This document shows, one piece after another, positions 1-5,326 of a stretch of 11,302 nt of DNA (within the stretch, counting starts at the first letter, position 1; each line of letters opens with the position of its first letter). The notes beneath the pieces are model-generated. The model saw only the letters and a program-made list of their open reading frames with translations, was not told the origin of the DNA and made no database searches. The stretch is from Thermoanaerobaculia bacterium (GTDB taxonomy: Bacteria > Acidobacteriota > Thermoanaerobaculia > Multivoradales > UBA5704). A program made the translations under genes and the position numbers. The stretch lies in contig JASLEW010000762.1 in NCBI GenBank assembly GCA_030150965.1, forward strand, positions 1 to 11,302. The letters run 5' to 3'.

Positions 1-72
1 GAGCCACCGGCACCGTCGGAGCCCCCGGAGCCAGCGGCGCCACCGGAGCCATCGGAGCCACCGGCGCCGGCG
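1..72. repeat. Tandem 9-bp repeat encoding an Ala-Pro-x tail on LarC
   Basis: Eight degenerate 9-bp units follow each other, with plus-strand consensus near GAGCCACCG; units 1, 6 and 7 (1-9, 46-54, 55-63) are nearly identical. Read on the minus strand in the larC frame they give a repeating Ala-Pro-(Val/Met/Leu/Gly/Thr) tail. Read on the plus strand they give Gly-x-y triplets of collagen type (GAT, GAP, GAS, GAI). The array reaches the window edge and may continue. The minus reading is favoured because it continues the larC frame without a break. Confidence 0.7.
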
Positions 73-1543
73 CCGCGGCTGCAGCCAGGGCGGCCTGGTG
101 GACCTCGCGCCAGGGGACGCCGGCCCCAAGCGCCAGGCGCCGGCAGTCCTCGAACTCCGGCGCCATCGCCAGCGTCCGGCCGGCCAGCCGGCCGCGCCTG
201 ATCCGCACCCTGCCGAACGCCGTCTCGACCTCCAGGGAGTCGCGCTCCGCCTCGAAGCGGCCCGCCATGTGATAACGGCAGCCGAGCGATCCGGATTCCA
301 GGAGCAGGATGCCGGCCAGCTCCTCCAGCTGGTGGCGGCGGCAGAGCAGGCTGACCAGCGTGCCCGGGCGGCTCTTCTTCATCACCACCGGCGTGAAATA
401 GACGTCGAGGGCGCCGGCGGCGAGCAGCCGCTCCATCAGGAAGCCGAAGCCCTCGCCCGCCAGGTCGTCCACCTCGCACTCGACGACCGCCACCTGCGGC
501 GCCTCCTGGGCCGCTCTCCCGGCAGCCGCCGGCGGCGTCCCCGTGGCCGAGGCACCCGCGGCTCCGGGCATGGCAGCCTGCATCCAGGGAGCCGCGCCCG
601 GGCCGCCGGCAACGGCCATCGCCGCCCGGCCGCGCAGCAGCCGCAGGGCGTTCGGCCGCAGGCCCAGCTCGCGGCGGCCCAGGCCGTAGCCGGTCCCCTC
701 CAGCACCAGCGGCGGCAGCTCGCCGAAGCCGTCCACCAGCTCCGCCAGCAGCACGGCGCCGGTGGGCGTGGTGAGCTCGCCGCCCGGGCCGCCGTAGATC
801 GGCACGCCGCGGAGCAGCTCGGCGGTGGCCGGCGCCGGCACCGGCAGCTCGCCGTGCTCGGTGCGCACCCGGCCGCCGCCGACGTTGACCGGGCCGCAGG
901 TGAGCCGCTCCGGCGCCAGGTGCTCGACGGCGGCGGCGGCGCCGACCAGGTCGACGATCGAGTCCACCGCTCCCACCTCGTGGAAGTGCACGCGGTCGAG
1001 CGGGATGCCGTGCGCCCTGGCCTCGGCCTCGCCGAGCCGCGCGAAGAGGGCCAGGGCGCGCTCACGCACCGCCGGCGCGAGCGCGCTTGCGGCCAGGAGC
1101 CGGCGGATCTCCGCCAGGTCGCGGCGGCCGTGCGCCGGCGGGTGCCCGCGACCGTGCCGGCGATCCTGCGGAGGCGCCTCCCCCTGCCCGGGCAGGGGCT
1201 CAGGCGCAGGTGGCGGGTCGTGCGGGTGCGAGCGCCCGTCGCCGTGGACGTGTGGATGCCCGCCGCCATGCGGATGGGGGTGCGCGTGCGGGTGCTCGTG
1301 CCCGCCCTCGGCCGTCTCCTCGGGATCGGGGCCTTCGAGCGGCCGGCCTTCGAGCAGCACGCGGAAACGGGTCCCGGCGATGCCGCCGCGCGCGGCCCGC
1401 CGCTGCTCGACCGTGACGCCGGCGAGGCCGAGCCGCTCCACGGCCTCGGCCACCACGGCGAGCGGCATGCCGAGGTCGAGGCAGGCGCCGAGGAACATGT
1501 CGCCGGCGATGCCGCTCGCGCAGTCGAGGTGGTACCAGGCCAT
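1..1543 (-). CDS. larC: LarC, nickel-pincer cofactor nickel insertion protein (3' end outside window)
   Basis: LarC inserts nickel, in a CTP-dependent reaction, into the pyridinium-dithiocarboxylate mononucleotide pincer made by LarB and LarE; the product serves lactate racemase and other LarA-family enzymes. At least 514 codons are visible. The N-terminus (HLDCASGIAGDMFLGA, residues 5-20) is the family signature, followed by FHEVGAVDSIVD (187-198), VNVGGG (219-224), LPVPAPAT (233-240) and TTPTGA (258-263). An Ala/Pro-rich linker (about 307-350) leads to the C-terminal domain starting near CEVDD (356-360), with MKKSRPG further on. Residues 82-108 hold 11 His, probably for nickel binding. The family is usually about 400 aa; here the conserved part ends near residue 485 and a Pro/Ala repeat tail runs off the window. 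The ATG lies 12 nt after the radC stop, so it is likely co-transcribed and coupled; no strong ribosome binding site is visible. Unlike Lactobacillus larC, it needs no frameshift. Confidence 0.93.
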   Translation of the reverse strand, partial: MAWYHLDCASGIAGDMFLGACLDLGMPLAVVAEAVERLGLAGVTVEQRRAARGGIAGTRFRVLLEGRPLEGPDPEETAEGGHEHPHAHPHPHGGGHPHVHGDGRSHPHDPPPAPEPLPGQGEAPPQDRRHGRGHPPAHGRRDLAEIRRLLAASALAPAVRERALALFARLGEAEARAHGIPLDRVHFHEVGAVDSIVDLVGAAAAVEHLAPERLTCGPVNVGGGRVRTEHGELPVPAPATAELLRGVPIYGGPGGELTTPTGAVLLAELVDGFGELPPLVLEGTGYGLGRRELGLRPNALRLLRGRAAMAVAGGPGAAPWMQAAMPGAAGASATGTPPAAAGRAAQEAPQVAVVECEVDDLAGEGFGFLMERLLAAGALDVYFTPVVMKKSRPGTLVSLLCRRHQLEELAGILLLESGSLGCRYHMAGRFEAERDSLEVETAFGRVRIRRGRLAGRTLAMAPEFEDCRRLALGAGVPWREVHQAALAAAAAPAPVAPMAPVAPLAPGAPTVPVA

Positions 1544-1555
1544 GACGGGATCAGG

Positions 1556-2248
1556 CTACCATGGGCCCCGGTTGCGCAAGGACACCCAGCGGCCGGTGGC
1601 GCCCAGCACCAGATGATCCACCAGCTCCACCCCCACCACCTCCGCCGCCTCGGCCATCCGGCGGGTGAACAGCACGTCCTCGCTGCTCGGCGTCGGGTCG
1701 CCGCTCGGGTGGGTGTGGAAGAGCGCCACGCAGGCGGCGCCCCGCACCAGGCACTGCTTCAGGATCTCGCGCGGCTCGACGGCGGCGCGGTGCAGGGTGC
1801 CGCGGTAGATCTCGCGCTCGCCGAGCAGCCGGTGGCGCAGGTCGAGGAAGAGGGCTCCCATCACCTCCTGGTCGACCTTCTGGTACTTGAGCACCAGGTA
1901 CCGCGCCACGTCGGCCGGCCGCGACAGGATGTCGGTGCCCCGCAGCTTGCCGCGCGCCAGCCGCCGTCCGATCTCGACCGCCGCCAGCAGCGTCGCCACC
2001 CGCGCCCAGCCGAGGCCGCCGCGGCGGAGCGCCTGGGGATCGGCGCCGACCAGCCCCGCCAGACCGCCGTTCTCGTGCAGCAGCTGGCGCGCCAGGCCGA
2101 TCGACCCCAGCCCCTTGGGCCCCGAGCGCAGCAGCACCGCCACCAGCTCGGCATCGGGGATGATGGTGCGGTCCTCGGCCGCCAGGAGCTTCTCGCGCGG
2201 CCGCTCGTCCTCCGGGATCTCGCGGATCAGGCGCTCGCGTTGCGGCAT
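1556..2248 (-). CDS. radC: RadC family protein with JAMM/MPN+ domain
   Basis: The 230-aa product is the usual length for RadC (UPF0758). Residues about 28-100 form the helix-hairpin-helix type N-terminal part (AELVAVLLRSGPKGLG). Residues about 105-230 form the JAMM metalloprotease-like domain, with the zinc motif HTHPSGDP (178-185) and Asp191 giving the HxHPSGDPxPSxxD pattern. The role in DNA repair is historical and disputed; the fold predicts a zinc-dependent isopeptidase or hydrolase whose substrate is unknown. The ATG at 2248 was chosen because conserved sequence begins just after it. The frame is open further upstream, but only antisense-like sequence lies there. The start overlaps the end of the sirtuin gene by 22 nt with a GAGG 10 nt before it, so translational coupling is expected. 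Confidence 0.93.
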   Translation of the reverse strand: MPQRERLIREIPEDERPREKLLAAEDRTIIPDAELVAVLLRSGPKGLGSIGLARQLLHENGGLAGLVGADPQALRRGGLGWARVATLLAAVEIGRRLARGKLRGTDILSRPADVARYLVLKYQKVDQEVMGALFLDLRHRLLGEREIYRGTLHRAAVEPREILKQCLVRGAACVALFHTHPSGDPTPSSEDVLFTRRMAEAAEVVGVELVDHLVLGATGRWVSLRNRGPW

Positions 2249-3045
2249 CGCTCGATGGCCTCGGTCAGCGCCGGCAGCGCCTCGCCTGCCGGGCCTTCCA
2301 GCCGCAGGTGCGCCGCGCGCGAAAAGGGCGTCCGCTCCGGGTTGACCTCGATCAGCAGCGCGCCGGCGGCGAGCGCCGTCTGCACCACCCCGGCGGCCGG
2401 ATAGACCACCGCCGAGGTGCCGACCGCGACCAGCAGGTCGCAGGCGGCCGCCGCCTCCTGGGCACGGGCCAGCGCCGCCGCCGGCAGGCTCTCGCCGAAC
2501 CACACCACCGCCGGGCGGAAGCGGCCGCCGCGCTCGCGGCAGGCCGCATCCGCGCAGGGCGGCGGCTCCTCCGGCGAGGCCGCCACCGCCTCGCCCATCG
2601 GCCGCCGCCGGCCGCAGCGGTCGCACACCGCCTCGGCCAGGGTGCCGTGGAGGGCGACGATCTGCCGGCTGCCGGCCCGCTGGTGCAGGTCATCCACGTT
2701 CTGGGTCACCAACAAGAATGACGGAAAGAGCGGCTCCCAGCGCACCAGCGCCCGGTGCGCCGGATTGGGCGCCGCGGCGGCGGCGTTGGCCCAGCGCCCG
2801 GCATACCAGCGCCAGACCCTTCCCGGCGTGCGGTAGAACGCCGCGGGCGTCGCCAGCTCCTCGGGGCGCTGGTTCTCCCACAGGCCGCCGGCACCGCGGA
2901 AGGTGCCGAGGCCGCTCTCGCGCGACACCCCGGCGCCGGTGAAGACCACCGCGCTCGCCGCGCGCCGCAGCCGTGCCGCCATCGCCGGGTCCAGCCGGCC
3001 GGTCCAGAGATTGCCCTCCCGGCTCCCGCCCCGATCACCGGTCAT
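2227..3045 (-). CDS. cobB: NAD-dependent protein deacylase, sirtuin class III (CobB/SIRT5-like)
   Basis: This cytoplasmic Sir2-family enzyme removes acyl groups from protein lysines, consuming NAD and releasing nicotinamide and O-acyl-ADP-ribose. Visible motifs are GAGVSRESGL (37-46) for NAD binding, TQNVDDLH (114-121), the catalytic His133 in LHG, zinc-ligand cysteines C141, C144, C164 and C169, VVWFGE (180-185), VGTSAVVYPA and EVNPE. Tyr81 and Arg84 (YAGR) match the Tyr-x-x-Arg pair that defines desuccinylating/demalonylating class III sirtuins, so negatively charged acyl groups are likely substrates. The length of 272 aa is normal. The start at 3045 is supported by GGAGG 8 nt upstream. It is the first gene of the sirtuin-radC-larC operon and is divergent from speB; I see no convincing promoter for it in the shared 116-bp gap. 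Confidence 0.92.
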   Translation of the reverse strand: MTGDRGGSREGNLWTGRLDPAMAARLRRAASAVVFTGAGVSRESGLGTFRGAGGLWENQRPEELATPAAFYRTPGRVWRWYAGRWANAAAAAPNPAHRALVRWEPLFPSFLLVTQNVDDLHQRAGSRQIVALHGTLAEAVCDRCGRRRPMGEAVAASPEEPPPCADAACRERGGRFRPAVVWFGESLPAAALARAQEAAAACDLLVAVGTSAVVYPAAGVVQTALAAGALLIEVNPERTPFSRAAHLRLEGPAGEALPALTEAIERCRNASA

Positions 3046-3056
3046 CGAATGCCCCT

Positions 3057-3100
3057 CCAGGAGTGCCCATCCTGGTTTGACTCCCCTGTGTCATCCTGGT
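3057..3100. promoter_or_regulatory. Candidate operator: three TCCTGG half-sites around the speB promoter
   Basis: CATCCTGGT occurs twice as an exact direct repeat, at 3068-3076 and 3092-3100, 24 bp apart. CCAGGA at 3057-3062 is an inverted copy of its core (TCCTGG, 3070-3075) with a 7-nt spacer. The second direct copy ends on the first base of the -10 box and the first ends one base before the -35 box, so a bound protein would cover the promoter. The inverted copy also sits next to the ribosome binding site of the divergent sirtuin gene. The binding protein is unknown. Confidence 0.4.
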
Positions 3101-3105
3101 AGAAC
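3077..3105 (+). promoter_or_regulatory. Predicted sigma70-type promoter of speB
   Basis: A -35 box TTGACT (3077-3082, 5 of 6 consensus positions) is separated by exactly 17 bp from a -10 box TAGAAC (3100-3105, 4 of 6). Transcription would start near 3112, giving a leader of about 50 nt before the speB ATG at 3162. The sequence is locally less GC-rich than its surroundings. Confidence 0.6.
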
Positions 3106-3161
3106 ACGCCCGCTCCCGCTCCGCCCGCAACGGGACCGGACTGCCGGCGGAGGATCGCGCG

Positions 3162-4052
3162 ATGCCTGCCCTGCCCACCAACTTCGGCCTGCTGGAGGGC
3201 CCCTACTGCGAGTACGAGCGCAGCCGCGCCGTGGTGCTGCCGGTGCCGTTCGAGCGCACCACCACCTACGGCAAGGGGACGTCCAGCGGGCCCGCGGCCA
3301 TCATCCGCGCCTCCCAGAGCATGGAACTCTACGACGAGGAGCTGGAGTCCGAGCCCTATGACCAGGGGATCGCCACCCTGCAGCCGTTCCTCCCCGAGGC
3401 CTTCGACATGGCGGCGGCGCTGGGCGAGATCGAGGCCGAGGCGCAGCGCCACTTCGCCCTCGGCAAGTTCCTGGTCACCCTGGGCGGGGAGCACAGCCTG
3501 TCGCTGGCGCCGGTGCGCGCCGCGCGCGCGGTCCACGGCGGCATCGGCGTGGTGCAGTTCGACGCCCACGCCGATCTGCGCGAGGCCTACGACGGCACGC
3601 CCCACAGCCACGCCAGCGTCATGCGCCGCATCGCCGAGGAGGGCTTCCCCACCCTGGCCATCGGCATCCGCTCGCTCTCCACCCCGGAGGCCGACCTGGT
3701 GCGCCGCCTGCAGCTGCCGGTGCTCTGGGGGCACCAGCTCGACCAGGCCGCCGCCGAGCTGCCGCGGTTGCTCGCCGCGCTGCCGCAGAAGATCTACCTG
3801 ACCTTCGACATCGACTTCTTCGATCCGGCGCTGGTACCCGCAACCGGCACTCCCGAGCCGGGCGGCGGCAGCTGGTACCCGACCATGGCGCTGCTGCGCG
3901 CCCTCTTCAACAGCAAGTCGGTGGTCGGCATGGACCTGGTCGAGCTGGCCCCGCTCGGCAACCAGCCGGCGAGCGATTTCGTCGCCGCGAAGCTGGTCTA
4001 CAAGTGCCTCGGCTACCTCCAGGAGTCCGAGTCCGGCAGCGCCCTCCACTGA
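3162..4052 (+). CDS. speB: Agmatinase / ureohydrolase family enzyme (SpeB-like)
   Basis: This arginase-superfamily enzyme probably hydrolyses agmatine to putrescine and urea in the cytoplasm, using two manganese ions. All metal ligands are visible: His111 in GGEHS, Asp134/His136/Asp138 in DAHADLR, and Asp216/Asp218 in TFDIDFFDP. HSHASV (148-153) and PATGTPEPGG (226-235) fit agmatinase better than arginase. The 296-aa length is typical. The ATG has GGAGG 8 nt upstream, and a promoter with repeat elements lies in the divergent gap. Because a deoxyhypusine-synthase-like gene lies in the same window, a modified agmatine such as N1-aminopropylagmatine, as used in some thermophiles, is an alternative substrate. 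Guanidinobutyrase cannot be excluded from sequence alone. Confidence 0.88.
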   Translation: MPALPTNFGLLEGPYCEYERSRAVVLPVPFERTTTYGKGTSSGPAAIIRASQSMELYDEELESEPYDQGIATLQPFLPEAFDMAAALGEIEAEAQRHFALGKFLVTLGGEHSLSLAPVRAARAVHGGIGVVQFDAHADLREAYDGTPHSHASVMRRIAEEGFPTLAIGIRSLSTPEADLVRRLQLPVLWGHQLDQAAAELPRLLAALPQKIYLTFDIDFFDPALVPATGTPEPGGGSWYPTMALLRALFNSKSVVGMDLVELAPLGNQPASDFVAAKLVYKCLGYLQESESGSALH

Positions 4053-4069
4053 CCCTGGAGGACGCCACC

Positions 4070-4103
4070 CCCGCCCACACTGCCGGCGGGAGCACGATTT
4101 TTT
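4070..4103 (+). terminator. Probable rho-independent terminator after speB
   Basis: CCCGCC (4070-4075) pairs with GGCGGG (4085-4090) across a 9-nt loop, and a run of six T follows at 4098-4103. The 7-nt gap between stem and T-run is longer than ideal, so termination may be partial. It lies 18 nt after the speB stop and before the lipoprotein promoter, as expected for a transcript end. Confidence 0.45.
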
Positions 4104-4105
4104 CA

Positions 4106-4122
4106 CTTTTCCCCCGGAAAAG
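4106..4122. promoter_or_regulatory. Perfect inverted repeat upstream of the lipoprotein -35 box
   Basis: CTTTTCC (4106-4112) and GGAAAAG (4116-4122) are exact inverted copies around a 3-bp centre, ending 2 bp before the -35 box. No T-run follows on the plus strand and no U-run would follow on the minus-strand RNA, so it does not look like a terminator. A dimeric regulator site or an AT-rich UP-like element is more likely. Confidence 0.35.
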
Positions 4123-4124
4123 GG

Positions 4125-4152
4125 TTGCCAGCGCGCGATTTGAGCGTAGACT
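4125..4152 (+). promoter_or_regulatory. Predicted sigma70-type promoter of the lipoprotein gene
   Basis: TTGCCA (4125-4130, 5 of 6) and TAGACT (4147-4152, 4 of 6) are separated by 16 bp, inside a conspicuously AT-richer patch. The start site would be near 4159, giving a leader of about 50 nt. The box is directly preceded by a perfect inverted repeat (4106-4122). Confidence 0.5.
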
Positions 4153-4210
4153 ATGGCGCGCGTTGCGCTTGGAGCACTGTGGGTTGGTTCGAGGCAGGAG
4201 GACAGGAGAG

Positions 4211-4660
4211 ATGCGTCCGTCGGTGTTTAAGAAAAGGTTTTTGATCGTCCTCCTCCTCATTCTTCTCATCGTCGTCGCCGCGGCGGCCGGCTGCAACAGC
4301 AACAGCTCGACCGCCCCCGCGGTGCCCAACTTCCTGGCCATCGCCAGCATCTCGCCGCCCGCCGGCAGCAAGCTCGCTCCCGGCAGCAGCGCCAGCTTCG
4401 GGGCCAACATCACCTACATGCTGAACAATGCCGGCTCGGCCACCCTGACCCTGGTCTTCGCCGACCAGAACGGCAACCCGCTCAACGCCGGCAACCAGCC
4501 CACCACCATCGTCCCGGCTGGCCAGGGCTCCGCCACCCTCACCGGCCAGATCGTCGTCCCGGCCACCGGCGTCACCTCCCTGCAGGTCCTCTTCCAGCTC
4601 ACCGCCAACACCGGCATGTCGGCGCCCACGGTGGTCTCGGCCACCTACCCGGTCGGCTGA
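4211..4660 (+). CDS. Small lipoprotein with predicted beta-sandwich domain
   Basis: The 149-aa product has a type II signal peptide: a basic start (RPSVFKKR), a hydrophobic stretch (residues 10-26), and the lipobox AAGC with lipidated Cys28. Asn, not Asp, follows the Cys, so outer-membrane sorting is allowed under the E. coli rule. After a short Ser/Asn/Thr linker, residues about 40-149 alternate hydrophobic and polar residues in strand-like runs (TLTLVFADQNGNPL, then a Pro/Gly-rich turn), typical of Ig-like or CARDB-like surface domains. No Cys follows residue 28. The ATG at 4211 has AGGAGG (4197-4202) 8 nt upstream; the frame is open earlier, but that part is non-coding leader. I do not recognise the exact family. 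It sits alone between its own promoter and a 163-bp gap. Confidence 0.82.
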   Translation: MRPSVFKKRFLIVLLLILLIVVAAAAGCNSNSSTAPAVPNFLAIASISPPAGSKLAPGSSASFGANITYMLNNAGSATLTLVFADQNGNPLNAGNQPTTIVPAGQGSATLTGQIVVPATGVTSLQVLFQLTANTGMSAPTVVSATYPVG

Positions 4661-4666
4661 GGGCGC

Positions 4667-4701
4667 CTCGGCGATTCGGCCTCCGGGCGCCGCCCGCCGA
4701 G
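4667..4701 (+). terminator. Weak hairpin after the lipoprotein gene
   Basis: CTCGGCG (4667-4673) and CGCCGAG (4695-4701) are exact inverted copies with a 21-nt GC-rich loop, 6 nt after the stop codon. No T-run follows. It could be a factor-dependent stop or an mRNA 3'-end stabiliser, or chance in GC-rich DNA. Confidence 0.25.
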
Positions 4702-4755
4702 CTCAGCCCGAGCTTGGTAACGAACAACGGTCCCCGGACGCCTCCTGATCTGGAA

Positions 4756-4796
4756 CGGTGACAGCCGGTCACCGCGCCGCCGGCCCTGCCGGTGGC
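4756..4796 (+). promoter_or_regulatory. Two adjacent hairpins in the leader of the 109-aa gene
   Basis: Hairpin 1 is CGGTGAC (4756-4762) against GTCACCG (4768-4774), perfect over 7 bp with a 5-nt loop. Hairpin 2 begins 2 nt later: GCCGCCGGC (4776-4784) against GCCGGTGGC (4788-4796), 9 bp with one G-U pair and a 3-nt loop. Twenty-seven nt after hairpin 2 comes the start codon at 4824, preceded by AGGAGGT at 4814. Hairpin 1 could equally be a dimeric operator site. I find no convincing -35/-10 pair in 4661-4755. Confidence 0.35.
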
Positions 4797-4823
4797 ACAT
4801 CCGACAGGCATTCAGGAGGTGTC

Positions 4824-5153
4824 ATGACCAAAGTCAAGGTGCAGTCGCTCGATCAGGCGGTGCGCATCGTGGCGGCGAAGAAGCTCGCCGCGGCCAAGCC
4901 CGAGGAGCTCCTCGCCCAGCTCAAGAAGCACGGCATCGGCAACCTGGAGGATCTGGCGCGCCAGGTGGTGGCGAACGCTTCGCGCGCCGTGCAGAGCGGC
5001 GTCGCGGCGTCCTGGGACGACGACATCCCGATGGTCTGCTACAAGTTCTCGTCCTTCCGGCCGTTGGTGGACCCGAAGGCGCTCCAGCAGGAGGCGGCCG
5101 AGCTGACCGCCCTCGTCAAGGAGGGGAGCGCGACGATCGGCGCCGCGGATTGA
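4824..5153 (+). CDS. 109-aa protein of unknown function
   Basis: I do not recognise this family. AGGAGGT ends 3 nt before the ATG, a strong if closely spaced ribosome binding site. The protein is predicted to be soluble and mostly helical: residues 8-35 are Ala/Lys/Leu-rich and amphipathic, and 41-58 form a second helix after a Gly-Ile-Gly break. Residues 64-84 are different: Trp64, three Asp, then MVCYKFSSFRPLVDP with the only Cys (72) and several aromatics. A third helix follows (85-100). There is no signal peptide or membrane segment. The long helical lead ahead of one distinctive segment resembles a peptide-precursor layout, but this is only an analogy; a small regulatory or partner protein is just as possible. 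It is followed after 173 bp by the 677-aa gene on the same strand, without an obvious terminator or promoter between, so co-transcription is likely. Confidence 0.72.
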   Translation: MTKVKVQSLDQAVRIVAAKKLAAAKPEELLAQLKKHGIGNLEDLARQVVANASRAVQSGVAASWDDDIPMVCYKFSSFRPLVDPKALQQEAAELTALVKEGSATIGAAD

Positions 5154-5277
5154 GGCGCGCCCGCGCCCGCCATCGGCAGCTGGTGCCGGCGGAGCGCGGA
5201 CCGGCGGCGCGGGACCGGCCCAGGCCCGGGCCGGATTCCCCGCGCACCCGGGACCGAGGTGGCTCGCACGCGCGACA

Positions 5278-5315
5278 GACCGCGCCATCCGCCGGCTGGC
5301 CTGGCGGACCGCGCC
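5278..5315. repeat. Short direct repeat before the 677-aa gene
   Basis: GACCGCGCC occurs at 5278-5286 and again at 5307-5315, 29 bp apart, with CCGCC/GGCGG arms (5290-5294 and 5303-5307) between them. The second copy directly abuts the ribosome binding site. The rest of the 5154-5326 gap shows only GC-rich sequence with no recognisable promoter. Chance is a real possibility at this base composition. Confidence 0.25.
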
Positions 5316-5320
5316 GGAGG
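5316..5320 (+). promoter_or_regulatory. Ribosome binding site that decides a GTG start
   Basis: GGAGG at 5316-5320 is 6 nt before GTG at 5327. No ATG with a comparable site is available nearby, so the GTG is taken as the start. Confidence 0.7.
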
Positions 5321-5326
5321 TGAGGA

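Noticed and set aside
1..72. Collagen-like Gly-x-y protein on the plus strand
   Set aside because: The larC frame on the minus strand continues unbroken through the repeat, and the Gly-x-y frame merges into antisense of larC.
1..72. CRISPR array from the left-edge repeats
   Set aside because: Units are 9 bp, contiguous and in codon frame, with no spacers.
98..2404. Plus-strand open frame of 768 codons antisense to larC, radC and the sirtuin gene
   Set aside because: It covers three recognisable genes on the other strand, its product is low-complexity Arg/Ala/Gly/His, and high third-position GC on the opposite strand explains its length.
2249..2626. N-terminal extension of the radC frame up to 2626
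   Set aside because: It lies inside the sirtuin gene and is Gly/Arg/Ala-rich. The 230-aa product from 2248 already has the full RadC length.
3042..4106. Minus-strand 354-codon frame across speB
   Set aside because: It is antisense to a clear agmatinase gene with all metal ligands, and its product has no recognisable motifs.
4106..4122. Rho-independent terminator from CTTTTCC/GGAAAAG
   Set aside because: The T-run lies on the wrong side for the plus strand, and the minus-strand RNA would carry an A-run instead of a U-run.
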